NCBI RefSeq assembly: GCF_003367395.1
Contig: NZ_CP031417.1
Coordinates: 3,472,001-3,536,000 of the forward strand
Source: Pseudolabrys taiwanensis
Lineage (GTDB): Bacteria; Pseudomonadota; Alphaproteobacteria; Rhizobiales; Xanthobacteraceae
Length of the DNA: 64,000 bases
Direction of reading: 5' to 3'
This document shows, piece after piece, positions 35,615 to 44,267 of the stretch; position 1 is the first letter of the stretch, and each line of letters begins with the position of its first letter. The position numbers and the translations under genes were made by a program. The notes under the pieces are model-generated. The model was given only the letters and a program-made list of their open reading frames with translations, did no database searches and was not told the DNA's origin.

Positions 35615-36936
35615 CTCGCCTGCGCCTGCTGCTGGCGTGACAGCGGCTGGATCCTCAGCGCGGTGATGCGGTTGCGGGCTCTGCGCAGCACGCGAAAGCG
35701 GAAGCCGTGGAAGGTGAAGCTCTGGCCTACTTCGGGGATAGAACGTGCCTCGTGAATCACGAGACCGGCGATGGTGGTCGCCTCCTCGTCCGGCAAATTC
35801 CAGTCCATCACGCGATTGAGGTCGCGGATCGGCACGGCGCCGTCGACATTGACGGAACCGTCGGGCTGCTTGCGCACGCCAGGCATCGCAACGTCGTGCT
35901 CGTCGGTGATGTCGCCGACGATCTCCTCGAGGATGTCCTCGAGCGTGACCAGACCTTCGACCTCGCCGTACTCGTCGACGACCAACGCGAACGGCGTCTT
36001 GCGGCGGCGGAAGGCCTGGAGCTGCTCAGAGACCGGGCGTGTCTCCGGCACGAACCAAGGCACGGTCAGCAACGACGCAATGTCGACTTTGCTTGGGTCG
36101 CCGTCGACCGCGTGCAAGGCACGCAGCAGGTCCTTCACGTGCAGGATGCCGATAATGTTCTGCGGGTTACCGCGCCACAGCGGCAGACGCGTCACCGGCG
36201 AGGCGATGACGTCATTGACGATATCCTCGGCGGGGTCGTCCGCGTTGAGCGTGATCATATTGGTCCGGTGGACCATCACGTCGGAGACTTCGAGTTCGCC
36301 GAAGCGGAAGACGTTCTGGATGTACTCGGCCTGACCTTCCTCCAGCTTGCCGTGCTCCGCCGATACCTCGACGAGGCCCTCGATCTCGACGTCTGTCAGA
36401 ATCTCGTGCGGCGAAGCCTCTTGAACACCGAGCATGCGCAAAATCGAATGCGATGCCGCGTTGAGGAGCCAGTTCAGCGGCCAGAAGAGCATATATGAGA
36501 AGTAGAGCGGATAGCCGATCCACAGCGACACCGGCTCCGGCTCTCGGATAGCCAGGGTCTTCGGCACCTGCTCGCCGAGGATGATGTGCAGCGAGGAAAA
36601 GACCAGGAAGCCGACCACAAACGATGTGACATGGAGCGCCTGCTCAGGCAGGCCGAGCGGCTCCAAAACAGGACTCAGCAAAGCCGCGACGGTCGGCTCG
36701 CCGACCCAGCCGAGACCAAGCGAGGCCATGGTGATGCCGAGCTGACAGCAGGCGAGATAGGCCTCGATATTCTTGAGGATGTGCTGAACCAGCCGAGCGC
36801 CGAAGCGGTCCTGCTCGACCATGGCATCGATGCGGAAGCCGCGGCTTTTGACGAGCGCGAACTCAGCCGCAACGTAGAACGCGTTGGCCGCGAGCAGAAA
36901 AAGCGCCAGCAGCAGATTCACGATCGTGGCGTTCAT
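35611..36936 (-). CDS. CNNM/CorC-like hemolysin-family membrane protein
   Basis: 441 aa. The N-terminal DUF21 domain has four predicted spans, starting LLLALFLLAANAFYVAAEFALVKSR. Two CBS repeats follow (VMVHRTNMITL ... and FALVVDEYGEVEGLVTLEDILEEIVGDI), then the CorC-HlyC transporter-associated domain (DGAVPIRDLNRVMDW). The family is linked to magnesium/cobalt efflux; 'hemolysin' is a historical label. Standard size and order. It follows aroKB by 55 bp on the same strand and may be co-transcribed. Confidence 0.93.
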   Translation of the reverse strand: MNATIVNLLLALFLLAANAFYVAAEFALVKSRGFRIDAMVEQDRFGARLVQHILKNIEAYLACCQLGITMASLGLGWVGEPTVAALLSPVLEPLGLPEQALHVTSFVVGFLVFSSLHIILGEQVPKTLAIREPEPVSLWIGYPLYFSYMLFWPLNWLLNAASHSILRMLGVQEASPHEILTDVEIEGLVEVSAEHGKLEEGQAEYIQNVFRFGELEVSDVMVHRTNMITLNADDPAEDIVNDVIASPVTRLPLWRGNPQNIIGILHVKDLLRALHAVDGDPSKVDIASLLTVPWFVPETRPVSEQLQAFRRRKTPFALVVDEYGEVEGLVTLEDILEEIVGDITDEHDVAMPGVRKQPDGSVNVDGAVPIRDLNRVMDWNLPDEEATTIAGLVIHEARSIPEVGQSFTFHGFRFRVLRRARNRITALRIQPLSRQQQAQAS

Positions 36937-36991
36937 CGTCGTTTGGCAATCAAGGCGGCGTCAGTGACAGTCTGCCGGATGCGCCCCGCAC

Positions 36992-38707
36992 TCATCCGGC
37001 AACTTGTTCGGCGAGAAAGGCGCGCACCTCGGCAGGATCGACATTGTTCTCGATAAAGGCTTGGCCGATGCCGCGCACCAGGATGAACGTAAGCTTGCCG
37101 CGCTTCACTTTCTTGTCCTGCGCAATCAGGTCCATCAAAGCATCGATGCCCGGTACGCCACCGGCGACGTCTCTGACATGGGTCGGCAGCCCGACAGCGG
37201 CAAGATGCGCGCGCGCCCGATCGGCTTCGGCCTGACTCGTCAGACCTTTGCGGGCAGAGAAGTCGAACGCCATCACCATGCCGAGCGCCACCGCCTCACC
37301 ATGCAGCAGACGATCGGAAAAGCCGCAGCCGGCTTCGAACGCATGGCCGAATGTATGGCCGAGATTGAGCAGCGCCCGCTCGCCGGTCTCGCGCTCGTCG
37401 CGCGCGACCACGCCCGCCTTGGCGCGGCAGCTCACGGCGATGGCGTGCTCGCGCGCGGGACCACCAGCGAAGACCTCGCGCCAATTGGCTTCGAGCCAGG
37501 CAAAGAACGCCTCATCCCCGAGCAGTCCGTATTTGGCGACCTCGGCGTAGCCGGCGCGGAACTCGCGCGCCGGCAGCGTGTCGAGCAACGCCGTGTCGGC
37601 AATGACCAGCACCGGTTGATGGAATGCGCCGATCAGATTTTTGCCGTGGCGCGAATTGATGCCGGTCTTACCGCCGACCGACGAGTCGACCTGCGCCAGC
37701 AGCGATGTCGGCACCTGCACGAAGTCGAGTCCGCGCCGCACGCAGGACGACGCGAAGCCAGCGAGATCGCCGATCACCCCGCCGCCGAGCGCAATGGCAA
37801 GATCGCCGCGCTCGATGCGCGCGGCAATGATGTCTTCGCACACACGCTCAAAGGTCGCGAACTTCTTGGAGCCCTCGCCGGGCGTCACGACGATGGCCGA
37901 CGACTCGACGCCGGCCTCGGACAAGGCCGCCTGGGCCGCCGGGAGATGCTGCTTCGCGACGTTCTCATCCGTGACAATGACTGTGCGCGCACCGGGACGC
38001 AGCGCCTTGATGCGCGCGCCGAGCGACGCGAGAAGCCCGCGGCCGATGGCGATGTCATAGGTGCGCTCGCCCAGCGCCACCTCAACGGTGATCGGCTCGT
38101 TGCTGCGCAGGGGCGCGGTCATACCTTGCTCTCCTCCGCCGCCACACCCCGGATATGCGGCAAGGGCGGCCATGATCTCATCCACGATGATCTCGTGCGG
38201 CTCGTCGCGGGACTGCACCACGAGATCGGACAGGGCATAGATCGGTTCGCGTTGAGGCATCAAGTCCTTGATACGGTCGACGAGCGGGCGGTCGGAGCGG
38301 CGTTTGGTGCGCTTCAGCAGCACGTCGATATCGGCTTTCAGCCAGATCGAGATGCCCTTGTCGCGGATGAGCCCACGGGTCTGCGGGTCCATGACCGCCC
38401 CGCCGCCGGTCGCCAGCACTTGCGGACCCTGGTCGAGCAGACGGGCGATCACCCGCGCCTCCCCGGCACGAAAGTATGGCTCGCCATGTTTGTCGAAAAT
38501 TTCGGGAATGGACATTCCCGCGGCGCTTTCGATCTCGGTATCGGCATCGACGAAGGGCACGCCCAGCCGGTGCGCAAGCCGCCGCCCGATCGAGGATTTG
38601 CCGGCCCCCATCATGCCGACCAGCACCACCGAGCGCGCGCCGAGCGCGCGCACGACCGCCCGCTCCTGCGAGTCGGCTGCGGGTTTCTGGACGGCGATGT
38701 TAACCAT
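36992..38707 (-). CDS. aroKB: shikimate kinase / 3-dehydroquinate synthase fusion (AroK-AroB)
   Basis: One uninterrupted 571-aa frame. Residues 1-185 are shikimate kinase: GMMGAGKSS (31-39), FVDADTEIE, ATGGGAVM and the lid KRRSDRPLVDR. Residues ~205-571 are dehydroquinate synthase: LGGGVIGDLAGFAS, QVPTSLLAQVDSSVGGKTG, LNLGHTFGHAFE and HGEAVALGM. In many relatives these are two adjacent genes. Here the joint (PGCGGGGEQGM, 186-196) has no stop, yet encodes a strong Shine-Dalgarno and ATG (38122) suited to start free AroB. Both enzymes act in the chorismate pathway. Confidence 0.93.
   Translation of the reverse strand: MVNIAVQKPAADSQERAVVRALGARSVVLVGMMGAGKSSIGRRLAHRLGVPFVDADTEIESAAGMSIPEIFDKHGEPYFRAGEARVIARLLDQGPQVLATGGGAVMDPQTRGLIRDKGISIWLKADIDVLLKRTKRRSDRPLVDRIKDLMPQREPIYALSDLVVQSRDEPHEIIVDEIMAALAAYPGCGGGGEQGMTAPLRSNEPITVEVALGERTYDIAIGRGLLASLGARIKALRPGARTVIVTDENVAKQHLPAAQAALSEAGVESSAIVVTPGEGSKKFATFERVCEDIIAARIERGDLAIALGGGVIGDLAGFASSCVRRGLDFVQVPTSLLAQVDSSVGGKTGINSRHGKNLIGAFHQPVLVIADTALLDTLPAREFRAGYAEVAKYGLLGDEAFFAWLEANWREVFAGGPAREHAIAVSCRAKAGVVARDERETGERALLNLGHTFGHAFEAGCGFSDRLLHGEAVALGMVMAFDFSARKGLTSQAEADRARAHLAAVGLPTHVRDVAGGVPGIDALMDLIAQDKKVKRGKLTFILVRGIGQAFIENNVDPAEVRAFLAEQVAG
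38131..38137 (-). promoter_or_regulatory. internal Shine-Dalgarno GGAGGAG before the AroB part
   Basis: Eight bases before an in-frame ATG at 38122 (residue 196 of the fusion), ideal spacing. It codes for Gly-Glu of the linker. It suggests internal initiation giving a separate AroB of about 376 aa. Confidence 0.6.
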
Positions 38708-38849
38708 ATCTGGGTTCCGGGTCGGCGGCTCGCCTCCCTATATAGCAGCAACGGCCCGGCGGCGATGGCGCCCCTTGCCTAAGGCCGGGGAACGTGGTCG
38801 TAACCTTTCGGCCTTAACCATACGCTTTGCTCCTTCGCCGGATTCCTGC

Positions 38850-39002
38850 ATGCCGAGTCTCTTCAGATTCCTGTTCGTCGTCGGCATCATCGGCGGATTG
38901 AGCTACGCGGCGGTGTTCGCACTCGCCAACTTCGTACCGTTCAAGCCGCGCGAAATCGTGCAGACGATACCGCCCGACAAATTCGTCAAACAGCCGCACT
39001 GA
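38850..39002 (+). CDS. 50-aa single-span membrane protein, conserved type, function unknown
   Basis: Short frame MPSLFRFLFVVGIIGGLSYA... ending FVKQPH. Residues 5-28 form one hydrophobic helix, followed by a basic/proline tail (VPFKPREIVQTIPPDKF). I recall proteins of this shape next to xerD in relatives, but could not check. The xerD start is 11 bp downstream, so the two are probably translated together. No function can be assigned. Confidence 0.65.
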   Translation: MPSLFRFLFVVGIIGGLSYAAVFALANFVPFKPREIVQTIPPDKFVKQPH

Positions 39003-39013
39003 CGGGGCACGGC

Positions 39014-39961
39014 ATGACCGGCCGTCCACGCGCGAACGACGAGGCCGCGATCGAGCTCTTCCTCGACATGCTGGCGGCCGAGCGCGGCGCCGGCGAGAAT
39101 ACGCTCGCGGCCTACCGCAACGATCTCGAGGATTTGTCGGCGCATCTGCGCGCGCATGGCGTTGCCATTGCCGATGCGGACACCGACGACCTGCGCGGCT
39201 TCCTCAAGAGCCTCGACGAGCGCGGCTTCAAGACCTCATCGCTGGCACGGCGGCTGTCGGCAACGCGGCAGCTTTATCGCTTCCTGTACGCGGAAGGAAA
39301 ACGGGGCGACGATCCGGCCGCCGTGCTCGAAGGCCCCAAGCGCGCACGGACCCTCCCCAAAGTCCTGTCGATCAAAGAAGTCGACGGCTTGCTTGCGCAG
39401 GCACGCGCCAATGCGGAGAACGCCGAGCAACCGATCGCGCAGCGCCTGCGCTCGGCGCGTCTTTTGTGCCTTTTGGAAGTGGTCTACGCCACCGGCCTGC
39501 GCGTGTCCGAACTCGTCGCTCTGCCGGCGTCGGCGGCGCGCCGCGATCAGCGCATGCTGGTGGTGCGCGGCAAAGGCGGCAAGGAGCGGCTGGTGCCTCT
39601 CAACCAGGCGGCCAAGCGTGCGATGGCGGAATACCTCGCGCTCCGCGCCGATGCCAAAACCGACGCGTCGTCGAAATGGCTGTTTCCATCCTTCGGTGAG
39701 AGCGGACACCTCACGCGCCAGCATTTCGCCCGCGACTTGAAGGCGCTCGGCGCGGCGTGCGGCATCGACGGCGCGCGCCTGTCACCGCATGTGCTGCGGC
39801 ACGCCTTCGCCAGCCATCTCCTGCACAACGGCGCCGATCTGCGCGTGGTGCAGACATTGCTCGGCCATGCCGATATCTCCACCACGCAGATTTATACGCA
39901 TGTGCTGGAAGAGCGGTTGAAGTCGCTGGTGCGCGATCTCCACCCGCTCGCCGAGAGCTAG
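39014..39961 (+). CDS. xerD: site-specific tyrosine recombinase XerD
   Basis: 315 aa. The N-terminal SAM-like core-binding domain ([21 protein letters not shown]) precedes the catalytic domain with all residues: Arg in [13 protein letters not shown], Lys in [23 protein letters not shown] (His and Arg), His in [16 protein letters not shown] and the Tyr nucleophile there. XerD with XerC resolves chromosome dimers at dif. It is not next to any mobile element, so it is the housekeeping enzyme. Its stop overlaps the convergent gdx stop by four bases. Confidence 0.95.
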   Translation: MTGRPRANDEAAIELFLDMLAAERGAGENTLAAYRNDLEDLSAHLRAHGVAIADADTDDLRGFLKSLDERGFKTSSLARRLSATRQLYRFLYAEGKRGDDPAAVLEGPKRARTLPKVLSIKEVDGLLAQARANAENAEQPIAQRLRSARLLCLLEVVYATGLRVSELVALPASAARRDQRMLVVRGKGGKERLVPLNQAAKRAMAEYLALRADAKTDASSKWLFPSFGESGHLTRQHFARDLKALGAACGIDGARLSPHVLRHAFASHLLHNGADLRVVQTLLGHADISTTQIYTHVLEERLKSLVRDLHPLAES

Positions 39962-40269
39962 GGCGTCGCCCACTTCAGGCCGGCAATGCCGGCGAAAATG
40001 AGCGCGATGCAAGCAACGCGCAGCGGATCGGCCGACTCGCCGAACCAAACAATCCCGACGAGCACGGTGCCGACCGCGCCGATGCCGGTCCATATCGCAT
40101 AGGCGGTACCGAGAGGCAGATCGCGCAAGGCGAGATAGAGCAGCGCCACGCTGGCAATCATGGCCGCGATGGTAATCGCAAGGATCAAGGGCCGGCCATT
40201 GGCAGCCTTCAATCCTACCGCCCAGACAACCTCGAAAAGACCGGCGGCCAAAAGAATAATCCACGCCAT
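39958..40269 (-). CDS. gdx: guanidinium exporter Gdx (SugE), SMR family
   Basis: 103 aa, four membrane spans. [25 protein letters not shown] with Glu13 is the SugE/Gdx signature, and [34 protein letters not shown] matches the Gdx subtype, not EmrE-like drug pumps. Gdx exports guanidinium in exchange for protons as an antiparallel dimer. The ATG at 40269 has GGAGGC at good spacing; an earlier in-frame ATG is not needed. A guanidine-II riboswitch lies in the leader, which confirms the subtype call. Confidence 0.95.
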   Translation of the reverse strand: MAWIILLAAGLFEVVWAVGLKAANGRPLILAITIAAMIASVALLYLALRDLPLGTAYAIWTGIGAVGTVLVGIVWFGESADPLRVACIALIFAGIAGLKWATP

Positions 40270-40290
40270 GAAGACGCCTCCATTCACGTC

Positions 40291-40345
40291 GATGGGGGCC
40301 GTCCCCGCGCGGATAGATTGGCGGTCGGGCCGTCCCGACCGCCAC
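40291..40345 (-). promoter_or_regulatory. guanidine-II (mini-ykkC) riboswitch
   Basis: Minus strand: hairpin P1 GGCGGTCGGG-ACGG-CCCGACCGCC (40343-40320), a 13-nt linker, hairpin P2 GGGG-ACGG-CCCC (40306-40295). Two GC stems with ACGR tetraloops are the defining feature of this class, in which each loop binds guanidinium and the loops dock. P2 ends 13 nt before the GGAGGC ribosome site of gdx, fitting translational ON control. Confidence 0.88.
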
Positions 40346-40464
40346 CGTACCTAAGATTTCTCCCGGTGACCGGCAAGGCGTGCGGTTGACTCGCGGCTCC
40401 GGCAATGGCCAGTGTCCCCCCGCCCACCCCAAACAATTAACTTTGAAAGACCAATAGTCGTCCC

Positions 40465-41433
40465 ATGCGCAGTTATCTCGATTTTGAAAAGCCGGTGGCC
40501 GAGTTGGAGGCCAAGGTCGAGGAGCTGCGCGCTATGGGTGAAAGCGGCACCGCTGTCGCCATTGGCGACGAGATCGGCCGACTCGAGGCCAAGGCGGCGC
40601 TCGCGCTGAAAGACCTCTACGACAATTTGTCGCCCTGGCAGAAGACGCAGGTCGCGCGCCATCCGCAGCGACCGCACTGCCTGGATTACGTCCGCGCGCT
40701 GATCACCGATTTCGTGCCGCTGGCCGGCGACCGCAAGTTCGGCGACGACGAGGCCGTCATCGGCGGCTTCGGTCGTTTCCGCGGTGAGAGCGTCTGCGTG
40801 CTGGGCCACGAGAAGGGCTCGGACACCGAGAGCCGTCTCAAGCACAATTTCGGCATGGCTCGGCCAGAGGGCTACCGCAAGGCGGTGCGGCTGATGGAAA
40901 TGGCCGAACGCTTCGATATTCCTGTGCTTTCGCTGGTCGATACGGCCGGCGCCTATCCCGGCATCGGGGCCGAAGAGCGCGGCCAGGCGGAAGCGATCGC
41001 GCGCTCGACCGACGTGTGCCTCGGTCTCGGGGTGCCGAATGTCGCGGTGATCCTCGGCGAAGGCGGCTCGGGCGGCGCCATCGCGCTCGCCACCGCCAGC
41101 CGGGTGCTGATGCTGGAGCACGCGATCTACAGCGTGATCTCGCCGGAAGGCGCGGCCTCGATCCTGTGGCGCGACACGACAAAGGCGCAGGAAGCCGCCA
41201 CCAATATGAAGATCACCGCTCAGGACATGGTGCGGTTCGGCGTCATCGACACGATCGTGCCGGAGCCGACCGGCGGCGCCCACCGCGACCCGGCGGCGGC
41301 GATCGCCGCGACCGGTGATGCCATCGCCCACTCCCTCGGGGAGTTGCACGGCCTCAGCGCCGAAACCGTCCGTAAACAGCGCCGAGAGAAATTCCTCGCT
41401 ATGGGCCGGACGATGGTCCGAAATGCGGGGTAG
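40465..41433 (+). CDS. accA: acetyl-CoA carboxylase carboxyltransferase subunit alpha
   Basis: 322 aa, normal length. It opens MRSYLDFEKPVAELEAKVEEL, and contains RHPQRPHCLDYV, GHEKGSDTESRLKHNFGMARPEGYRKA, LVDTAGAYPGIGAEERGQAEAIA and the oxyanion-loop GEGGSGGAIALA, with VISPEGAASILWRD downstream. It forms the carboxyltransferase with AccD and makes malonyl-CoA for fatty acid synthesis. It diverges from gdx with a 195-bp gap mostly taken by the riboswitch leader on the other strand. Confidence 0.97.
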   Translation: MRSYLDFEKPVAELEAKVEELRAMGESGTAVAIGDEIGRLEAKAALALKDLYDNLSPWQKTQVARHPQRPHCLDYVRALITDFVPLAGDRKFGDDEAVIGGFGRFRGESVCVLGHEKGSDTESRLKHNFGMARPEGYRKAVRLMEMAERFDIPVLSLVDTAGAYPGIGAEERGQAEAIARSTDVCLGLGVPNVAVILGEGGSGGAIALATASRVLMLEHAIYSVISPEGAASILWRDTTKAQEAATNMKITAQDMVRFGVIDTIVPEPTGGAHRDPAAAIAATGDAIAHSLGELHGLSAETVRKQRREKFLAMGRTMVRNAG

Positions 41434-41601
41434 CGCGCTACCAAGATACCAGCTGTCGCCGTTTGGCGCTGGATCAGGCTTTAGGCGTGGTTTACCATAG
41501 GCTTAGTGCCAAAGGGGCCGGGACTTGTTTGCCTTGCGGATGCCACATGTTATGGCTAACGATACCTCAATGAGGGCCCGGCCTTCGGGGAGTACCAGCG
41601 T

Positions 41602-43077
41602 TTGAAAGCTTCATTCGTACGCGCGCTGTTGGCGTCGGCGGCTGTGGCCGTCGCGGTGACTCTTGCCGGCTGCAATCCGAATGACGTCCCGACCAATGGA
41701 CGCGCGATGGCGCCGCTGTCGCAGAAGACGATCTCCGAAATCCAGGAAAAGAACATGGACAAGGGGTCGCCGATCCTTGTCCGGCTGTTCAAGGAAGAAT
41801 CCGAACTCGAGGTCTGGAAGCAGAATAAGGACGGCCAGTACGCCCTGCTGAAGACCTATCCCATCTGCCGCTGGTCCGGCGATCTCGGCCCGAAGAAGAA
41901 GGAAGGCGACCGCCAGGCGCCGGAGGGCTTCTACACGATCACGCCCGGGCAGATGAATCCGAACTCCAGCTACTATCTCGCCTTCAACACCGGCTTCCCC
42001 AACGCCTACGACCGCGCGATGGGCTACACCGGCTCGGAGCTGATGGTGCACGGCGACTGCTCCTCCCGCGGCTGCTACGCGATGACGGACGAGCAGATCC
42101 AGGAAATTTACGCGCTGGCGCGCGAGTCGTTCTTCGGCGGCCAGAAGTCGTTCCAATTGCAGGCCTTCCCGTTCCGCATGACCGCGTTGAACATGGCCAA
42201 GCATCGCAACAACCCGAACTTCGCATTCTGGAAGATGCTGAAGGAAGGCTACGACCACTTCGAAGCGACCAAGCTTGAGACGAAGGTCGCGGTCTGCGAC
42301 CGGCGCTACGTGTTCGATCCGGCTGAGCCGGACGGCGCGACCAGGCCGTTGTCGTTCAACCCCAGAGGCGCCTGCCCGGCTTATCAGCTCGATAAGAACG
42401 TCGCCGATGCGGTGCTCGAGATGCGCCGCGACGAACAGTACAAGATGGCGAAGTACATCGCCGAGGGCGTGTCCACCGCTGCATCGCGCGCCGGTATCGA
42501 CGGCGGCATGAACCCGGTGTTCGCGTCCAAGCTCAATACCCAGGAAGGCTACGATGCCAAGGGCAATCTGGTGCAGGTTGCCGCCGCGCCCGGCTCGCTG
42601 CCGCGCGAGAACGGCCCCATCCCGGCCACGAACGTGACCGTGCCGAAGAACCTGACGACGCAAGTGGCGACCGCATCGGACAGCGGCGAAGGCGCGGGCA
42701 AGCCCGGCTCGATCGCCGGCCTGATCGGCATGTTCAACGCGTCGGAAGAGAGCAAGGCTGCGGACAACGCCGCGCCGGCCCTGCGCGGCACCAACACCGA
42801 TATGGCCGCCAAGCCCAAGCGTTCGCCGGTCTATCAGACCGCGTCGACGCCGAAGCCTCACCATCCGGCCAAGCCGGCGGCGACCGTCGCCAGTGCCACG
42901 CCGGTCGCGCGCGCCAAGCCGACCGAAAAGGATGAGGCGTCGAGTGCGCCCGCGCCGGAATTGCGCACGGCCTATTCCGCTCCGGCCCCGGCGCCGAGCG
43001 CCCCACTCTCCGGCGCCCAGCCGGTTATGCCGGTCGGTGGCTTCGCCAGCCGCTGGGTGGGCACCGGCTTCCGCTGA
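41602..43077 (+). CDS. L,D-transpeptidase family (YkuD) lipoprotein
   Basis: 491 aa starting at a TTG (41602) with GGGGAG upstream; no in-frame ATG gives a signal peptide. The lipoprotein signal ends VTLAGC. The catalytic motif is LMVHGDCSSRGCYAMTD, with the YkuD His, Ser-x-Gly-Cys. The wider domain (QAPEGFYTITPGQMNP) resembles the 'murein L,D-transpeptidase' subgroup. The last ~150 residues are Pro/Ala/Lys-rich and probably unstructured. It would act on peptidoglycan (3-3 crosslinks or lipoprotein attachment/removal) in the periplasm. Neighbours give no further hint. Confidence 0.9.
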   Translation: MKASFVRALLASAAVAVAVTLAGCNPNDVPTNGRAMAPLSQKTISEIQEKNMDKGSPILVRLFKEESELEVWKQNKDGQYALLKTYPICRWSGDLGPKKKEGDRQAPEGFYTITPGQMNPNSSYYLAFNTGFPNAYDRAMGYTGSELMVHGDCSSRGCYAMTDEQIQEIYALARESFFGGQKSFQLQAFPFRMTALNMAKHRNNPNFAFWKMLKEGYDHFEATKLETKVAVCDRRYVFDPAEPDGATRPLSFNPRGACPAYQLDKNVADAVLEMRRDEQYKMAKYIAEGVSTAASRAGIDGGMNPVFASKLNTQEGYDAKGNLVQVAAAPGSLPRENGPIPATNVTVPKNLTTQVATASDSGEGAGKPGSIAGLIGMFNASEESKAADNAAPALRGTNTDMAAKPKRSPVYQTASTPKPHHPAKPAATVASATPVARAKPTEKDEASSAPAPELRTAYSAPAPAPSAPLSGAQPVMPVGGFASRWVGTGFR

Positions 43078-43118
43078 GTTAGTTTTCGTTGAGTGTTGTG
43101 TGACGTGTGTCAGCCGCC

Positions 43119-43406
43119 ATGGCTGACACGGCATTTGGGCCACGCATGCACGCTTACGTCTACGTCCTCGGCAGCTTCGGCAAAGATCGTCACCTCACCT
43201 ACGTCGGCTGGACCACCGACATCGAGAAACGGCTCGCGCGGCATAACGCCGGCAAGGGAGCGCGCTCGACACGCGGCCGCATCTGGGTCTTGTTGCATTC
43301 GGAGAGCTTCGCCACACGGCAGGAAGCCATGAGCCGCGAGTGGCATCTCAAGCGCGACCGCGCCTTTCGCAAATCGCTGGTCACCACTTTCAAAGAAAAC
43401 GGCTAG
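43119..43406 (+). CDS. GIY-YIG nuclease-domain protein
   Basis: 95 aa from ATG 43119 (a shorter form from 43146, MHAYVYVLGS, is equally possible). The single GIY-YIG domain has YVYVLGS, LTYVGWTTDIEKRLARHN with the conserved Arg, and the Glu in AMSREWHLKRDRAFR. These UPF0213-like proteins are small and lack other domains; a repair or recombination role is assumed but not shown. Convergent with the HPF gene across a REPIN. Confidence 0.9.
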   Translation: MADTAFGPRMHAYVYVLGSFGKDRHLTYVGWTTDIEKRLARHNAGKGARSTRGRIWVLLHSESFATRQEAMSREWHLKRDRAFRKSLVTTFKENG

Positions 43407-43488
43407 TCTCGGGCGAGGCTAGCCGAGACACGAACCTTAACCACCCGAGCGCATCTCGTTTAGCTGCAATCACCTCACATTCCGCTCG

Positions 43489-43566
43489 CCCCCGCGAAAG
43501 CGGGGGCCCAGGGGCCAAAGCGCCGATATTTCAGATGCCGCGCTGGATTCCCGCTTTCGCGGGAAT
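43489..43566. repeat. REPIN-like palindrome pair
   Basis: CCCCCGC-GAAA-GCGGGGG (43489-43506) and ATTCCCGC-TTTC-GCGGGAAT (43547-43566): two inverted hairpins with complementary GAAA/TTTC loops, the form of a REP doublet. It lies between two convergent genes and may also end their transcripts. Confidence 0.8.
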
Positions 43567-43612
43567 GAACGGAGGGCGTTCCAACCTGACCATAATCTGC
43601 TCTGGCGCGGCG

Positions 43613-44188
43613 TCACCCAAGCATTCTGACTTTGCTCGCCACCGGACCGGTATCGCCCATGCTTTCCACGTAGGAGACCTGATCGCCACGCTGCAGCGAA
43701 TCGAAGTCGCCCGAGAGCAGGCTGTTCCGGTGGAAGTAGAGCAGGCCACCCTCTTTTGTCATGAGGAAGCCGAAGTCCTTTTCCGGCGGCAGATCCGCGA
43801 TCTGCCCGCGAAATTCATTGGACGCCTCGTGCACCATTTCCGCAGTGCCGTGATCGCAAAGCTTATCCTTGTGCTTCGTGAGACGCCGTTCGGCAATCCG
43901 GAATGCTTCATTGATCGCATTGTTCAGATCGGGCGCCTGGAATTTACGCTGGAGATGCGCTGGCTCGTGCGACACCACGATGTCCTTGTGCCCGGGCACC
44001 GAGATTTCGATGCGCACGACAGGCGGAATCGTCTCGTTCGAATTCCGATTGCGTTGATCGACCCGCACGCGGCATGTCGTCATGCGGCTGTAAATGCGCT
44101 CAAGCCGGTCGACATGCTCGCGAATCGCATCTTCGACCCCGTCCGAAGACGATACGTTATGAAATGCGATCTCGACCGGTATTTGCAT
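43613..44188 (-). CDS. HPF/RaiA-family ribosome hibernation protein with C-terminal cold-shock-like domain
   Basis: 191 aa from ATG 44188. Residues 1-105 are an S30AE-type domain: MQIPVEIAFHNVSSSDGVEDAIREHVDRLERIY, and FRIAERRLTKHKDKLC. Residues ~135-185 read DFGFLMTKEGGLLYFHRNSLL then GDQVSYVESMGDTGPVASKV, matching a cold-shock (OB) fold with degenerate RNP1. Standard HPFs instead have a dimerisation tail or none. It would bind the 30S mRNA channel, with the extra domain binding RNA; that last point is inference. Confidence 0.88.
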   Translation of the reverse strand: MQIPVEIAFHNVSSSDGVEDAIREHVDRLERIYSRMTTCRVRVDQRNRNSNETIPPVVRIEISVPGHKDIVVSHEPAHLQRKFQAPDLNNAINEAFRIAERRLTKHKDKLCDHGTAEMVHEASNEFRGQIADLPPEKDFGFLMTKEGGLLYFHRNSLLSGDFDSLQRGDQVSYVESMGDTGPVASKVRMLG

Positions 44189-44267
44189 CGCCGAACCCCG
44201 TGTTGTTGCACAAGGATAATTCAGGTTCGGGAATTTGGTTCGGGACGAACCTCGCGCAGTGCTTCCG

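Noticed and set aside
37004..38782. 592-aa frame antisense to the AroK-AroB fusion
   Set aside because: Shadow of a gene with clear kinase and synthase motifs on the other strand.
38814..38821. CtrA-like site TTAACCAT near the small membrane protein
   Set aside because: An isolated half-site; too short and frequent to support without expression data.
39014..39961. XerD as an integrase of a mobile element
   Set aside because: Gene order is the chromosomal housekeeping type and no attachment repeats or cargo are nearby.
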